From: Deltaproteobacteria bacterium | GTDB taxonomy: Bacteria > UBA10199 > DSSB01 | Reading direction: 5' to 3' | Length of the DNA stretch: 14,802 nucleotides | Assembly (NCBI GenBank): GCA_020440745.1 | Contig: JAGRNM010000003.1 | Location: forward strand, 5,619 to 20,420 | Shown: one piece after another, positions 14,802-14,802 of the stretch | Position numbering within the stretch: position 1 is the stretch's first letter | How the letters are laid out: each line of letters opens with the position of its first letter | Made by a program: the position numbers and the translations under genes | The notes under the pieces: model-generated | The model's input: the letters and a program-made list of their open reading frames with translations, nothing else | What the model was told of the DNA's origin: nothing | Databases searched by the model: none

Positions 14802-14802
14802 A

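Noticed and set aside
1..14802. CRISPR array, tRNA/rRNA gene, insertion sequence, phage or defence system
   Set aside because: I looked for spaced direct repeats, cloverleaf or rRNA signatures, transposase/integrase motifs and defence domains and saw none.

Overview
The window comes from a Gram-negative bacterium with an AT-leaning genome. Two lipoproteins with lipobox signal peptides, one of them LolB-like, imply an outer membrane, and a bacterial-type complex I (Nuo) operon implies a respiratory chain. The layout suggests a Deltaproteobacteria-like lineage in the broad sense (Bdellovibrionota, SAR324 or related uncultured groups). This is an inference from gene style; no rRNA or other marker gene is present, so finer placement would be guesswork. 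Most start codons lack a Shine-Dalgarno sequence and sit behind A/T-rich leaders.

Region 1 (3-6472, + strand) reads as one transcription unit: the 3' part of a TPR-repeat protein, a LolB/DUF4292-like lipoprotein (4-bp overlap), a family 5 peptide-binding lipoprotein, two Dpp/Yej-type permeases and one DppD-type ATPase. Together the last four form a peptide/nickel-class ABC importer. Two things stand out. The ATPase carries about 70 extra hydrophilic residues between Walker A and the Q-loop, and the usual second ATPase (DppF/OppF) does not follow.

Region 2 (6473-8957) is a small accessory island. On the minus strand are an unrecognised soluble protein and a membrane CTP-dependent lipid kinase of the DGK1/SEC59/VTE5 superfamily. 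Divergent from them, across a 215-bp intergenic region, are a four-helix membrane protein and a 102-residue protein with clustered His and a CxxC. The intergenic region holds an inverted repeat and a candidate promoter so close to the downstream ATG that the transcript could be leaderless.

Region 3 (8958-14802, - strand) is the distal half of a complex I operon in the order nuoJ (truncated by the window edge)-K-L-M-N. These are the membrane-arm proton-pumping subunits, with the expected Glu and Lys residues in place. The operon ends in an 11-bp-stem terminator-like hairpin. Two further large inverted repeats lie inside it: a 23-bp imperfect palindrome between nuoK and nuoL, and a GC-rich 10-bp hairpin between nuoL and nuoM.

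I saw no RNA genes, CRISPR array, IS element, phage gene or clear sign of a new defence system. The real oddities are the ATPase insertion, the missing partner ATPase, the palindromes in the nuo operon and the uncharacterised genes of region 2.
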